Part shown: piece after piece, positions 1 through 9,827 of the stretch
Layout of the letters: each line of letters begins with the position of its first letter
Numbering within the stretch: the stretch's first letter is position 1
Origin: Pseudomonadota bacterium
GTDB lineage: Bacteria; Pseudomonadota; Gammaproteobacteria; Steroidobacterales; Steroidobacteraceae
Length of the DNA stretch: 64,000 bases
Assembly: GCA_016713725.1 (NCBI GenBank)
Contig: JADJOO010000003.1
Span: forward strand, 62,001-126,000
Direction of reading: 5' to 3'
The notes under the pieces: generated by a model
Told to the model about the DNA's origin: nothing
Seen by the model: only the letters and a program-made list of their open reading frames with translations
Database searches by the model: none
Program-made: the position numbers and the translations under genes

Positions 1-764
1 TAGCCGGCGATGAGTCCGCAGACTGCGATGCGGCCAAACGCATTCATGCGCGCCAGCGCGGCATCGAGGCCGACACCACCAACGTTCTCGAACAGGCCGT
101 CGATGCCGTTTGGCGCGCCTTCCTTGAGCGCGACGCTCATCGAACGGATGTCCTTGTGCTCGCGGTGGTCGATGCAGGCGTCGAAGCCGAGTTCGTCACG
201 TACGTAGGCGCACTTCTCGGGAGCGCCGGCAATGCCGACTGCGCAACAGCCGCTCATTTTCGCGAGCTGACCCACGACCGAGCCCACGGCACCGCTCGCT
301 GCCGACACCAGCACGGTTTCGCCGGGCTTGGGCTTGCAGATCTCGTTCAGGCCGTACCAGGCCGTGATGCCAGGCATGCCGACGGGCCCGAGATAGGCCG
401 AGAGCGGGACGTGCTTGGTCTCGACCTTGTTGAGACCGGTGCCGTCCGAGACGCCGTATTCCTGCCAGCCCAGGTAGCCGACGACGGCGTCGCCGGGGGC
501 GAACTTGGGATTCTGCGACGCTTCGACGACGCCCGCCGTGCCGCCAACCATCGTGTCGCCGATCACCTGCGGTGCCGAGTAGGACTTGGCATCGTCCATG
601 CGGCCCCGCATGTACGGATCGAGCGACAGGAAGTGATTGCGCACGAGGACCTGGCCGGGGCCGATGTCAGGAACCGGAACACGCTCGAGACGGAAGTTGT
701 CCGGCGAGACGGCGCCGCCCTGTGGGCGACTGGCAAGGACAATGCGCTGGTAGGTCTGGGTCAT
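1..764 (-). CDS. NADP-dependent oxidoreductase, MDR family (3' end outside window)
   Basis: This is a medium-chain dehydrogenase/reductase of the zinc-independent quinone/enone reductase type, which reduces activated double bonds or aldehydes with NADPH in the cytoplasm. Translating the minus strand from the ATG at 764 gives MTQTYQRIVLASRPQG and then the substrate-domain signature FLSLDPYMRGRM near residues 48-59. The nucleotide-binding glycine motif SAASGAVGSVVGQLAK lies near residues 153-168, and an ENVGG motif follows. These are typical of the CurA/YncB and leukotriene B4 dehydrogenase-like group. About 254 codons are present; the family is usually 330-345 residues, so the C-terminus lies left of base 1. 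A GAGGAGC ribosome-binding site sits about 8 nt before the start. Family assignment is firm; the substrate is unknown. Confidence 0.9.
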   Translation of the reverse strand, partial: MTQTYQRIVLASRPQGGAVSPDNFRLERVPVPDIGPGQVLVRNHFLSLDPYMRGRMDDAKSYSAPQVIGDTMVGGTAGVVEASQNPKFAPGDAVVGYLGWQEYGVSDGTGLNKVETKHVPLSAYLGPVGMPGITAWYGLNEICKPKPGETVLVSAASGAVGSVVGQLAKMSGCCAVGIAGAPEKCAYVRDELGFDACIDHREHKDIRSMSVALKEGAPNGIDGLFENVGGVGLDAALARMNAFGRIAVCGLIAG

Positions 765-867
765 GGGGCGGTGCTCCTCGTGCGAAGGAGCATCTTCGCA
801 CGGGGAGCAGTCTGGTGTCCGGCGCGGACGGTCGACACGATTAGGGACCTAGGTCGGGATCCGGCCG

Positions 868-1155
868 TCAGTCGACGGAGACCGTACCTATCGCTGAACA
901 TGACGATTCTCGATCATCTGACCTGAAGATGATGTTTGCCGGAACGGCATTGCAATGCGGAGCGAACGTCGTGCCAAGGTGTCGTGTGGTCACTTCCGCG
1001 GAACTCATCGCGACGCTATTTACAAGTACTGGCCGGTCCAATCGAAACGTGGCGGACCCGGCAGCGTGTATTTCAAAGTTCCCAGCGAGCGATAGGCCTC
1101 CCAAAATGGACGCCACATCCCAGGGATCCGAAACGTCAATCGATCCGCGGCTCAT
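868..1155 (-). CDS. small ORF coupled to the RHS gene, candidate immunity protein
   Basis: This is a 95-codon frame whose ATG overlaps the RHS stop codon in an ATGA arrangement, so the two would be translationally coupled. The product has no signal peptide or membrane segment and is acidic at its start (IDVSDPWDVASILGG). The patterns SDPWD, RLDRPV and TRHLG resemble, from memory, small proteins encoded just after polymorphic toxins; I cannot confirm that by search. Its position directly downstream of a toxin-tipped RHS gene is where an immunity gene is expected, which is the main argument. The last third is less protein-like, and a frameshift there is possible given other frame breaks in this window. 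It could also be a spurious frame. Confidence 0.4.
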   Translation of the reverse strand: MSRGSIDVSDPWDVASILGGLSLAGNFEIHAAGSATFRLDRPVLVNSVAMSSAEVTTRHLGTTFAPHCNAVPANIIFRSDDRESSCSAIGTVSVD

Positions 1156-4100
1156 AATTCGTCAACCCTTAAAATCCGTACTGGAACCTCACCGACAGCG
1201 GTTCGCTCGGTGCCGCCACCATGAAGAATAGTACCGTTGGGCAGCCTGTAAGGGGCAACGGTCGATGGTGCTGAGAACGTTCCGCGCTTGACTTCAAGCG
1301 TTGCTCTGATTTCAGGTGGTCGCGGCAACGCGAGGCGCTGTTGGGCACGCCCGGCCGAGGAGTTAACGGTATCGCTGACGTAGTGGGTTCCGGCGCGGCC
1401 ACCTCGTAGCAGACCGGTCATTTTGGTTGCGTCCAGTTCGGCTCGGGACATGGCTCGCTGGACAATTTCTGTGGTTGCCGAATCAACGCGCCTAGTCGAC
1501 TTCGCAGCGCGCCGCAATGCTTTCGCAGGCGCCAGGATCGACTGACATTGCTTGACGACATCGCAAACGGTGAAGCTGACATAAAGAACGGCAGTGGCGT
1601 GGTCCCCGCGTTTTGCCGCGTCGTACGCGTCCCTGGCATCGCGCACCGGCGAGAGGATCAGCACGTCGGCCGCGTTGATCCCGAGATCGATGAGGAAGAG
1701 TTCGAGTCTTTCCTGCGCGTACTCGTCGTCGACAGAGGTCTCTGCCCAGGTCGATGTCGGTACTCCGCCGCGGCCGGTCCCCGGCGCGCTTGCATACAGG
1801 ATGGTGCCGCCGCAGGTAGGTGAGAACGTACCCGCACCACACAATCCCACGCCGTTCTGTGCTGACCAGCCAGGCAGTGCGGTCGCCGGTGGCGGCGGCA
1901 AGCCGCCGTGGTTCAGCAGGCCGTACGCGAGCGAGGACAGGATCGAGTCGACGATGAATTTGCCGACATAGACCGAAAGGCCGCCGTCGGCGAGATAACC
2001 TGTGGGGTCCGACGCGTTCAGGGGCCGATTGCCGACGTACGCATACGGATTCACCGACTGCGAGTCGCCCAGGTCGCCGATCAGCGGGTCGACCGAGAGA
2101 AATCGGCCGAGTGCGGGGTCGTACACGCGACCGTTCATGTGGACGAGTCCGACGTTGTCGAGCATCTCGTGCCCGGTGAAACCCTGGCGGGTCGTGTTGG
2201 CGATGCCCAGCCAGTCCGGCGCGGTCGCAGCGCTCCAGTTGCTGCCGCGACGAGTGCCGAACGCACCGAAGCTCTCCCTGGCAACTGACGCGCCCGATTC
2301 GTTCAGAAGCGTGTCGCTGCTGCCGAGGTGGTCGGGCACGACATACGTCGTGGAACTCGTGCCGTTCGAGTTGCGCGAAATGACGACGGTCGAGCCACCG
2401 GGTGTCGGCACGTAGTGCCGCCAGTACGTCACGCCCGTGGAGGTCGTGGATTCTTTCTCGAGCAGGCCGCCGACGTATAGCGTCGTCTCAGTGCCATTGT
2501 CGTAGGCTGCAACCTGGCGCCAGCGCTCGCGATCGGGACCGTAGGCATTCAGGGACTGGAAGCCAGGTTTGCGCAGCGTCGTTGGCAAGTTGAACGAGGC
2601 CCAACTCTGGCCGAGGCCATTGCGCGTTGCAAGATTGCCATTGAGGTCGTATGTGAATGTCTCATTGCCCGCAGTCGTCACCGCGTGGCGCCGCGATGCA
2701 TCGCCATGGATGTAGTTGCCGATATCCGATTTCTGCAGGACGTTGCCCGATGCGTCGTAGCTGACGGACAGGTTCGCCGAACCGTTCAGCGTGGATCTCG
2801 TCACGCGATCGAGTCCGTCGTACGTGAAGGATTCGGTCAGGTTCTGATTCAGGTCGCGTCGCTGCAGGAGGTTGCCGGCCGCATCCCACTGGTAGGCGAG
2901 GTTCTGGCGGGCGCTACCGGCACCGCCGATGCCGGCCTGCTGTGCTGTCAGGCGCTGCGTCGTCGAGTCGTAGCTCGACCATCGCGCGATGACATTGCCC
3001 GACAGGGACTCCCGCGTCGGCGCATCGAAGTCACTGACTGCGTCGAGCTTCCAGAGCGTGCGCGGCGTTGCCAGCGTGATTTCGTCGATCCGCGAAGGCG
3101 TGCCGAAGCTGTAGGAGTAGCGCAGCCGAAGTCGACTGCCTGCCTGTCCCGATGGCACTGGACTGGTCGGATAGGTCAGCGTGTCGAGCTTGCCGATCGA
3201 GTTGTACGTGTAGTCGTACTGGTAGCTCTTGTCCGTCGTGATGGTGCGCCTGCTGACGCGGCCGAATCCGTCGTAAGCGAGCGATTCCGCATAGCCGAGG
3301 CCAGCCTTCGACTGCAGTCGCCCGACGTTGCGAGCGGCCGCCGACGTACCCCACGTCCAGGTGCTGGTACCTTCGGGTTCAGTGCGGGACACTCTGCGGC
3401 CGAGCGTGTCGTAAGCCGTTGTGAACGACTGCCCTTTCGCGTCGGTCCAGCCAACGGCTTCGCCGAGCGAATTGCGCCTGAAGGTCCAGGTTCCAGCGTC
3501 CGCGTCCGACCACCGCGTGCGGAACCCGCGCACATCGTAGACGCCGGTCGACACGGCGCCGATGGCGTCCTGGATGCGGTTGAGGTGACCAAGCGAGTCG
3601 TAGTCGTACCGCATGGTGCCGCCGGGCGACGGATCAATAGCGCGACGCAGGTTGCCGGCGACGTCCACGATGCTCGACCGTGAGCGGCCGAGAGCGTCCG
3701 TGAGTGTCGTGGTTCGACCGGCGTAGGCGAGGCTCGAGTTGCGAACGATGGTGCCGCCCCCGTCGTAGTCGCGTTCGCTGAGCGGTCGGCCGAGCGGGTC
3801 GAATGTCCGGGTCGTGTGGCCGCTGGGCACACTCGCGTGGGGTCGCGATTCGCGCACCATGCGCCCCGCTGCGTCGTAGTCGTACGTCTGGTGCAGCCAG
3901 GTTCCGAGCGCTCCGTGGTACTCCCGCAGTCGCGGGCGCTCGTAGCCGTCATAGTAGGCGTGGTGCTCGCGGATCAGCGTGCCATCGGTCGCGTAGTTCC
4001 GGTCGTAGACGAGGAAGCGAAGGTCACCCGTGCCCCAGCATCCGGTCGTGCCGCACGACTGGAAACTCCACGCCCGGCGCGTGCCGTCGTTCGCCGTTTC

Positions 4101-7100
4101 GCTGACGCGGCGTCCGAAGGGGTCGTGTGACCACGTCGTCGTCAGCCCGTTCGGATCGGTGACGCGCGTGGGCACACCGTAGTCGTAGCGCCACTCGTAG
4201 GTCGTTGTTGCCGCTGCTGCGTTGGTGGCGGACTCAGGCAGTTGGCAGCGGCTGCCATAGTTGAAGCTCGCCGTCCTGGCCGGCATCGCCGTGCCGTCCG
4301 GGTGGGCACCCACGGTACGCACCGAGTTCAGGTTGCCGCAGCCGTCGAAACCGAACGAAGTGATGACCTTCAGTGCCGGCACATTCGGTTCCGTCACTTG
4401 CTGCGTGACCCGGCATCGCACTGCATCGGTCGCATACGTCGTCGCTTGCGTCACGGCGGGCTGGTCGGGTGCGGTGCTCGTCCAAGTGCGGCTCGCGGGC
4501 AGTCCGAGGCACCAGTTGGCCGACGGGTCATTCGTGAAACCGAGATTCAGGCTCGAGCGCCACGCGCTGTTCAGGTATGGCGAGTAGGGGTCCCGGTCCC
4601 AGGTCGTCGTTTGCACCTGCGTCGGGTTGCCGTATCCGTCCCCGTACGTGAACGTCGTAGTCGCCTCCGTCACCAGCGTGCCGTTGAGTGTCCCGCCGTG
4701 TTCGAACTGCCGGGTGCTGCTGGACGCGATGAAAGGGAATACGCGCTGCTCGCGTCCCGCCGTGCCCTTAGCCTGCTGGCCGAGGACTGCTTGCCATTGG
4801 CTCACCGGCGAAGTGCCGTTGGACTGGAACACGTGCCGCTGCACGTGCACTCCCGTGTACGGGAACTCTCGCGACACGGAGTCGAGCGTCACGAGGCCCG
4901 TGCGCGTGTCCTCGATGCGCTGCGTCGCGAATCCTTGAAAGCCACGTCCTTGCAGATGCAATTGCGCGCCGGCGTACTGCAAACGGTTTCGGTAGATGCC
5001 ACCCGTTCCGTCCGTTGCGCTGAACTCGCTCACCACGTACAGCGGGCCCTGGAAATCGGCCGCCGGAAAGACGGCGTCGTTCAGGCGCGTGTGGTTGCTG
5101 CGCGCGATCGAAACGTACGAGGGGCTCTGGCGCACGCCGAAACCGTCGATGAATGAGGTAGCCAGATCGGCCGGGGCAGACGGGCCCGCGTGCAACAGGT
5201 AGCGCAGGCGGTTACCGTTGTTGCCGTCGCGGTAGCCGAGATCGGCAAGTCCGTCGCCATCGGCGTCGAGGTTGAACCAGAGGGTGGAGGCAGGCGCACT
5301 GATGCCCGTGCTGGCAGGTGCAGCCACGCCTTCGCCGGTCGAACGCACTACGAACCACCGTCGCGTCGCGGCATCGATGTACAGCAGGTCGGCACGGCCG
5401 TCGCCGTTCCAGTCTGCCGGGAGAGCTGTGTACAGCGTATTGCCCGTTGCGGCCGTCGCGAACGTCGCGAGTTCGACGAATGCACCCGCGCAGTTCGAGA
5501 CGAACACTCTCTGCACCTGCAGGATGTCGGAGCAGCCATCGGCGTTCCAGTCGGCCATCGTGACCATCGATTCCTGCACCAGCAGTTTTTCGGTGCCGAC
5601 GGTGAATGCGTTGCCGAACCCGTTCGACAACAACGGCGTGGCGAAGAATTTCGGATTGCGTTCCGATTTGTTGAAGGTCAGCGCGACGATGTCCGCGCGA
5701 CCGTCGCCGTTGAGATCTGCGACGCGCAGGTTGTCCCAGAGGCATCGACTGCCGCGGGCTGGGTATCGTCCATATGGGCTGCGCGGTGGTGGCGAACTGG
5801 ACGGCGAGCGAAGTGCTCGCGGGAGCGCTGACGTTGCGGCGCACATTGATGGTCGGCGTGAGCCCGCCGCTCTGCGCCACGAGGTCGGCCAGGCCGTCGC
5901 CGTCAAGGTCTGCTGCGCCGTATTCTCCGGTGGGGACCAGGCCGGTGCTCGCGACCGTGAAACCCGCGTTCGTGTAACCGGCGATGTGCCAGTACCCGTT
6001 CTGCACGACCAGGAATTGCGTGCGACCGTTGCCGGCGAATCCGCCAGGAATGATCGTGTGAGACGTCGTCGTCACGAGGCCGGTGTCGAGCGGCGCGCCG
6101 AAACCCGCTGGAGTTCCGGGCAGGATGCGCCAGCTCAACCTGCCGCTGCCGGCATCGACAGGGTAGAGCAGGTCCGTGACGCCATCGCCGTTCAGTTCGA
6201 GCGGCACGGGCGCCCTGACGGTCGAGGCGGCCACGCCGGTGTCGACCATGGGTTGCCAGCCGCTCGCGCCGTTCTGGTAGGTGATCGCGGTGGGCTGCAG
6301 ACACGTCGCAGCTGCACACTCCTGGACGCTGGCCAGACGCAGTCGTCCCGAGACCGGGGCGGTCTCGTAACCAAGCGCGTACGTCTTGATCGGCGCCGCC
6401 GCGCCAACGGCATCGATCGAGATCCGGTCGAGCTGGTATGGATCGCGTACCAGGTTGCCGGCGAGGTAACCCGTGGGAACGTCGCTTGCAGGACGAGCGG
6501 AATAGGCGAAATCGACGCGATAGAACGGTCCACCACCCGTTGCGGTGGTCGGGTAGGCAATCGATGAAATTCGATGCGTGCCGTTCGTGTACGCGCCGGA
6601 CTGCGCCTCGTTGATGTATGCCAGGTTGATGGCATTACTGGTGCCGGCGCCTGCCCGGTCGCGGACACGCGACAGCGCCCAGGCACGTATCGTGGTCGAC
6701 GCACCGGCATACACGCGCGAATTGACGGTGCCGCCGTACTCGTGGATCAACCCGTTTTTCGTCGTCACCGTGAACGAGGCGGGGCCGTTGCCCGCGGCGC
6801 CGTTCGCGACGATTCGCGAGAACGCCTCCACCTCGGTGGCGTAAACGGCACCGGCCGCACCTTGCGTACCGCTCACGAGCTTGAGCTGCTGGCCGTCGAG
6901 GCAATAGCGATCGGCGAGGGTGTTGGCGACGCTGCCCGCAGCGCCGTCCTGGGCCCAGGTGCGGTTGCAGCGCGTGATCGTCGAAAGCCCTGCGATCGAC
7001 CAGCCAACGCCGACCGAGCCACTGCCGCTGCGGCTGGCATAGACCAGTGCGAGGTCGAGGCCGACCTCACCGACGCCTGGTGGCGTCCACAGCGGGATGC

Positions 7101-7284
7101 GATAGGTCGCGGCACCCGAGTGTGAGACGCCGAACTCGGCGGGCGTGCGACCGGCGGCCGAAGTCGCCGCGACACCGGCGAGCGCGTCGGCGCCCGACAA
7201 GCCCACAATCGCAGCTGCAAGCCATGCGATACCGATCGAGCGGGCATGCCGTGCCAGCCGCTGCATCCATGCGTCATTCCACAT
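1152..7284 (-). CDS. secreted RHS/SpvB-type protein with variable C-terminal tip (one frameshift)
   Basis: This is a reconstructed gene of about 2044 codons, read in one frame from ATG 7284 (RBS AGGGAG) to roughly 5755 and in another to TGA 1152. The N-terminus has a signal peptide ending near ALAG. An SpvB/TcaC-type domain follows (PAEFGVSHSGAATYRIPLW), then FG-GAP/VCBS-like repeats with calcium-loop motifs such as DLDGDGLADL and DLNGDGRADI. A long series of YD repeats comes next, then the RHS core end YDPALGRFLSVDPLIGDL with NPYAYVGNRPLNASDPTGY. Beyond the core lies a tip of about 245 residues, ending in a roughly 100-residue domain with HYVSDTVNSS and ERTAVGEVPVRI. In this family the core is a cocoon that encloses a toxic tip. 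The tip activity is not identified, and a secretion route other than Sec is not visible. The frame break leaves the coding signal intact on both sides, so a sequencing error is likely. Confidence 0.85.
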
Positions 7285-7431
7285 CGCCGTCTCCCTGGTT
7301 GGCGGTTCATCGGGCTACGGCAAGGACATTCGCTCAACGCGACAGCGCGGGAAACGCGCATTTGACGTGGAGAGGTTGAGATTCGAGCTGTGCAGTGTTG
7401 GCAAATCCGCACCGCCCGTTACACTGCCGCC

Positions 7432-8301
7432 ATGAAACTGACATCCAATTTCGCGCGCGTTGTAACGTTGCTCTCGCTCGCCGGGACCCTTGCCTGGTTC
7501 GCGGGCTGTCGTGATGTCGTCCCGTCTGCGTCCGGCCCGCGAGAGGCGACATCGGCCGCGGCTGCCGCGAAGGCCCCTGGCTACCTGCTGCCCGAGGAAC
7601 GACCCGACAGTGTCGCGTTGCTGCCGCCACCGCCTGCACCAGGCTCGCCGGAGTTCGTGGCGGACGAAGACGTCTATCGCAAGTTGAGCCCGCTGCAGGA
7701 CACCGCGCGTTGGCAACTGGCGGCCAGGGACGCCAACCTGAAATTCCCGGAGGCCGCCAACGTCTTCTCGTGCGCCGTCGGCATCGACGTGGCGGCAATG
7801 ACCACGCCGCGCCTGTACGTGCTGCTGCAGCGAGTGGTCATCGATGCCGGACAGTCGACGGCCAAGGCGAAGCAGAAATACAACAGCAACCGGCCCTTCG
7901 AGGTCACCGGCGATCCCACCTGCGTGCCCGAGGACGAACAGCTGCTGCGAGGCAACGCATCGTACCCCTCGGGGCACGCGTCACTCGGGCACGCCTGGGG
8001 CGAAGTGTTCGCCGAGTTGCGGCCGGAGCGCGCCGCTGCCGCTCGGGCCAGAGGCTACGAGTTCGGCCAGAGCCGCGTGATCTGCCGGGTGCACCGCCAG
8101 AGCGACGTCGATGCCGGGCGCACGATCGGCCAGGCCGTGTTCGAGCGACTGCACCAGGATCCGGAATTTGTCGCCGACATGGCGGCGGCGAAGCTCGAAG
8201 TGAAGAAGGCGCGCCGGCACGGCCCGTCTGCCGGACGTGATTGCAGAGCGGAGGCGGCTGCATTGCAGGTAACCGATCCGGCGCAATCGCAGCGCCAATG
8301 A
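7432..8301 (+). CDS. class A (PhoN-type) acid phosphatase, PAP2 superfamily
   Basis: The product is a periplasmic nonspecific phosphomonoesterase. Three PAP2 active-site blocks are visible in order: the KYNSNRPF region, NASYPSGHASLGHAWG (close to the class A signature GSYPSGHT), and GQSRVICRVHRQSDVDAGR with the conserved Arg and His residues. The N-terminus is a signal sequence with a cysteine at WFAGC that could be a weak lipobox, so the enzyme may be a membrane-anchored lipoprotein. The start at ATG 7432 gives 289 residues, somewhat longer than the usual 230-250. The extra length is a Pro/Ala-rich linker after the signal and a charged C-terminal tail. It is divergent from the RHS gene, with about 147 bp between the starts. 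Confidence 0.9.
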   Translation: MKLTSNFARVVTLLSLAGTLAWFAGCRDVVPSASGPREATSAAAAAKAPGYLLPEERPDSVALLPPPPAPGSPEFVADEDVYRKLSPLQDTARWQLAARDANLKFPEAANVFSCAVGIDVAAMTTPRLYVLLQRVVIDAGQSTAKAKQKYNSNRPFEVTGDPTCVPEDEQLLRGNASYPSGHASLGHAWGEVFAELRPERAAAARARGYEFGQSRVICRVHRQSDVDAGRTIGQAVFERLHQDPEFVADMAAAKLEVKKARRHGPSAGRDCRAEAAALQVTDPAQSQRQ

Positions 8302-8315
8302 AAGGGGAGATGACG

Positions 8316-9044
8316 ATGCACCAGAGCCGGCTGGCCGGATTCATCATCGACTGCAACGTGCCGGACCTCGCAAACGCCGCTGCGTTCTGGGGTGCGGCCC
8401 TGCGCATGAACGTCAGGGAGCTGCCGGCCGAGGAAGGCGCCAAGTACATGCGGCTCGTCGATCCCGAGGGTCGACTGCACATCGAGGTGCAGACTGTGAC
8501 GCATCCTAGTCGCGTCCACCTGGACATCGAATCGACCGATGTGGAGGCGGAGGTGGCGAGACTCGAAGGGCTGGGCGCCACGCGTGTGGCGCAGGTTCAC
8601 ACATGGTGGGTCATGGAGGCGCCCACGGGGCAGCGGTTCTGCGTGGTGCGCAAGAGTTCAAGGCCTTCGGCGCTCGAGCGCTGGCACCGCATCGTCGCAA
8701 CGCGTGACATCACCGACCTCGACGACCTGCTGGCCGACGATGCCGTGTTCGAATCCCCGGCCGTGCACACGCCGCAGCAGGGCAAGGCGATCACCCGCAA
8801 GTACCTGGCCGCAGCGAGCGTCCTGCTGATGAACGACAGCTTCCGCTACGTGGGCGAATGGCACGGTGAGCGCTCCGCAGTGCTCGAATTCAAGTGCATG
8901 CTGGGTGAGATCGAAGTCGATGGCATCGACATGATCGAGTGGAACGCGGAAGGCCGGATCTCGCGCTTCAAGGTCATGGTGCGGCCGGTCAAGGCGTTGC
9001 AGACACTGATGCCGTTGATGGCGGCGGAACTGGTCAGGATTTGA
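8316..9044 (+). CDS. VOC (glyoxalase-like) domain fused to a SnoaL-like domain
   Basis: The first half, up to about residue 118, is a glyoxalase/bleomycin-resistance (VOC) domain: it starts IIDCNVPDLANAAAFWGAAL, contains RLVDPEGRLHIEVQ and HLDIESTDVEAEVARLEGLG, and ends APTGQRFCVV. The second half looks like a SnoaL/NTF2 fold (LERWHRIVATRDITDLDDLL, DDAVFESPAVHTP, IDMIEWNAEGRISRFKVMV). Both folds bind small hydrophobic substrates. ATG 8316 is chosen because AGGGGA lies about 7 nt upstream; ATG 8310 is too close to it. It follows the phosphatase stop by 14 nt, so the two are probably co-transcribed. Function unknown. Confidence 0.8.
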   Translation: MHQSRLAGFIIDCNVPDLANAAAFWGAALRMNVRELPAEEGAKYMRLVDPEGRLHIEVQTVTHPSRVHLDIESTDVEAEVARLEGLGATRVAQVHTWWVMEAPTGQRFCVVRKSSRPSALERWHRIVATRDITDLDDLLADDAVFESPAVHTPQQGKAITRKYLAAASVLLMNDSFRYVGEWHGERSAVLEFKCMLGEIEVDGIDMIEWNAEGRISRFKVMVRPVKALQTLMPLMAAELVRI

Positions 9045-9323
9045 AACCGGCCCGCGCATGTCGCAGGCCGTCGTACATGGCCACGCCGTTTAACTCGCGG
9101 GCCAGGTGGCCGACGATCCGTCAGCAGGCGCGGCTGGCGGCCGCGCCGTACCGGTCGAGATTCAGGTGATCGCCGCGGTATAGCCCGCACCCCGGTCAGC
9201 GGCGCCTTGGCTGGCAGGTGGGTACCGCCAACCCGTTGATTTGCATATGATTACGGCAGGATCGTCCGGATCGGACGCATCACCGCCCCAGCGGGGTCGC
9301 GAGCGGCTAAACTGCGCGGCCCC

Positions 9324-9827
9324 ATGCCGACCGACCCCCACATTTACGTCGATGCCGACGCCTGTCCCGTCAAGCCGGAGGCCGTGAAGGTCGCTGAGCG
9401 GCACGGACTGCCCGTCACGTTCGTCGCCAATGCCTGGCTGCAGCTGCCTCGCGCACCGCGCGTGCGCATGCAGGTGGTCACCGGTGCGTTCGACGCTGCC
9501 GACGACTGGATCGTCGAGCAGGTCGTAGCGGCCGACGTGGTCGTGACGGCGGACATTCCGCTTGCCTCGCGCTGCCTGAAAAAGGGAGCTCGGGTACTGG
9601 GCCCCGCAGGCAAGCCGTTCACCGAGGACAACATCGGCAATGCGCTGGCGACCCGTGAGCTGATGTCCGACCTGCGAGCATACGGTGTGGGCGGCGGTCC
9701 GCCGCCGTTCGGTCCGCGCGATCGTTCCCGTTTTCTCGAGGCGCTCGAGCTTGCCGTCCGCGAGGCCAAGCGCCAGCGAGCCGGCGACGTTCCGTCGCCT
9801 GTTGCTCCTCCTGCCATGGCGCCCTGA
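9324..9827 (+). CDS. yaiI: UPF0178/DUF188 family protein YaiI
   Basis: This is a small cytoplasmic protein of the YaiI/YqxD family with a NYN/PIN-like nuclease fold in related proteins; its biochemical role is unsettled. It starts IYVDADACPVKPEAVKVAER with the diagnostic DADACPV motif. VVTADIPLASRCL and GKPFTEDNIGNALATRELM follow, all hallmarks of the family. The length of 167 residues is slightly longer than usual because of a basic C-terminal tail. Its TGA overlaps the ATG of the next gene (TGATG at 9825-9829), so it is coupled to ybiT. No strong ribosome-binding site precedes ATG 9324. Confidence 0.9.
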   Translation: MPTDPHIYVDADACPVKPEAVKVAERHGLPVTFVANAWLQLPRAPRVRMQVVTGAFDAADDWIVEQVVAADVVVTADIPLASRCLKKGARVLGPAGKPFTEDNIGNALATRELMSDLRAYGVGGGPPPFGPRDRSRFLEALELAVREAKRQRAGDVPSPVAPPAMAP

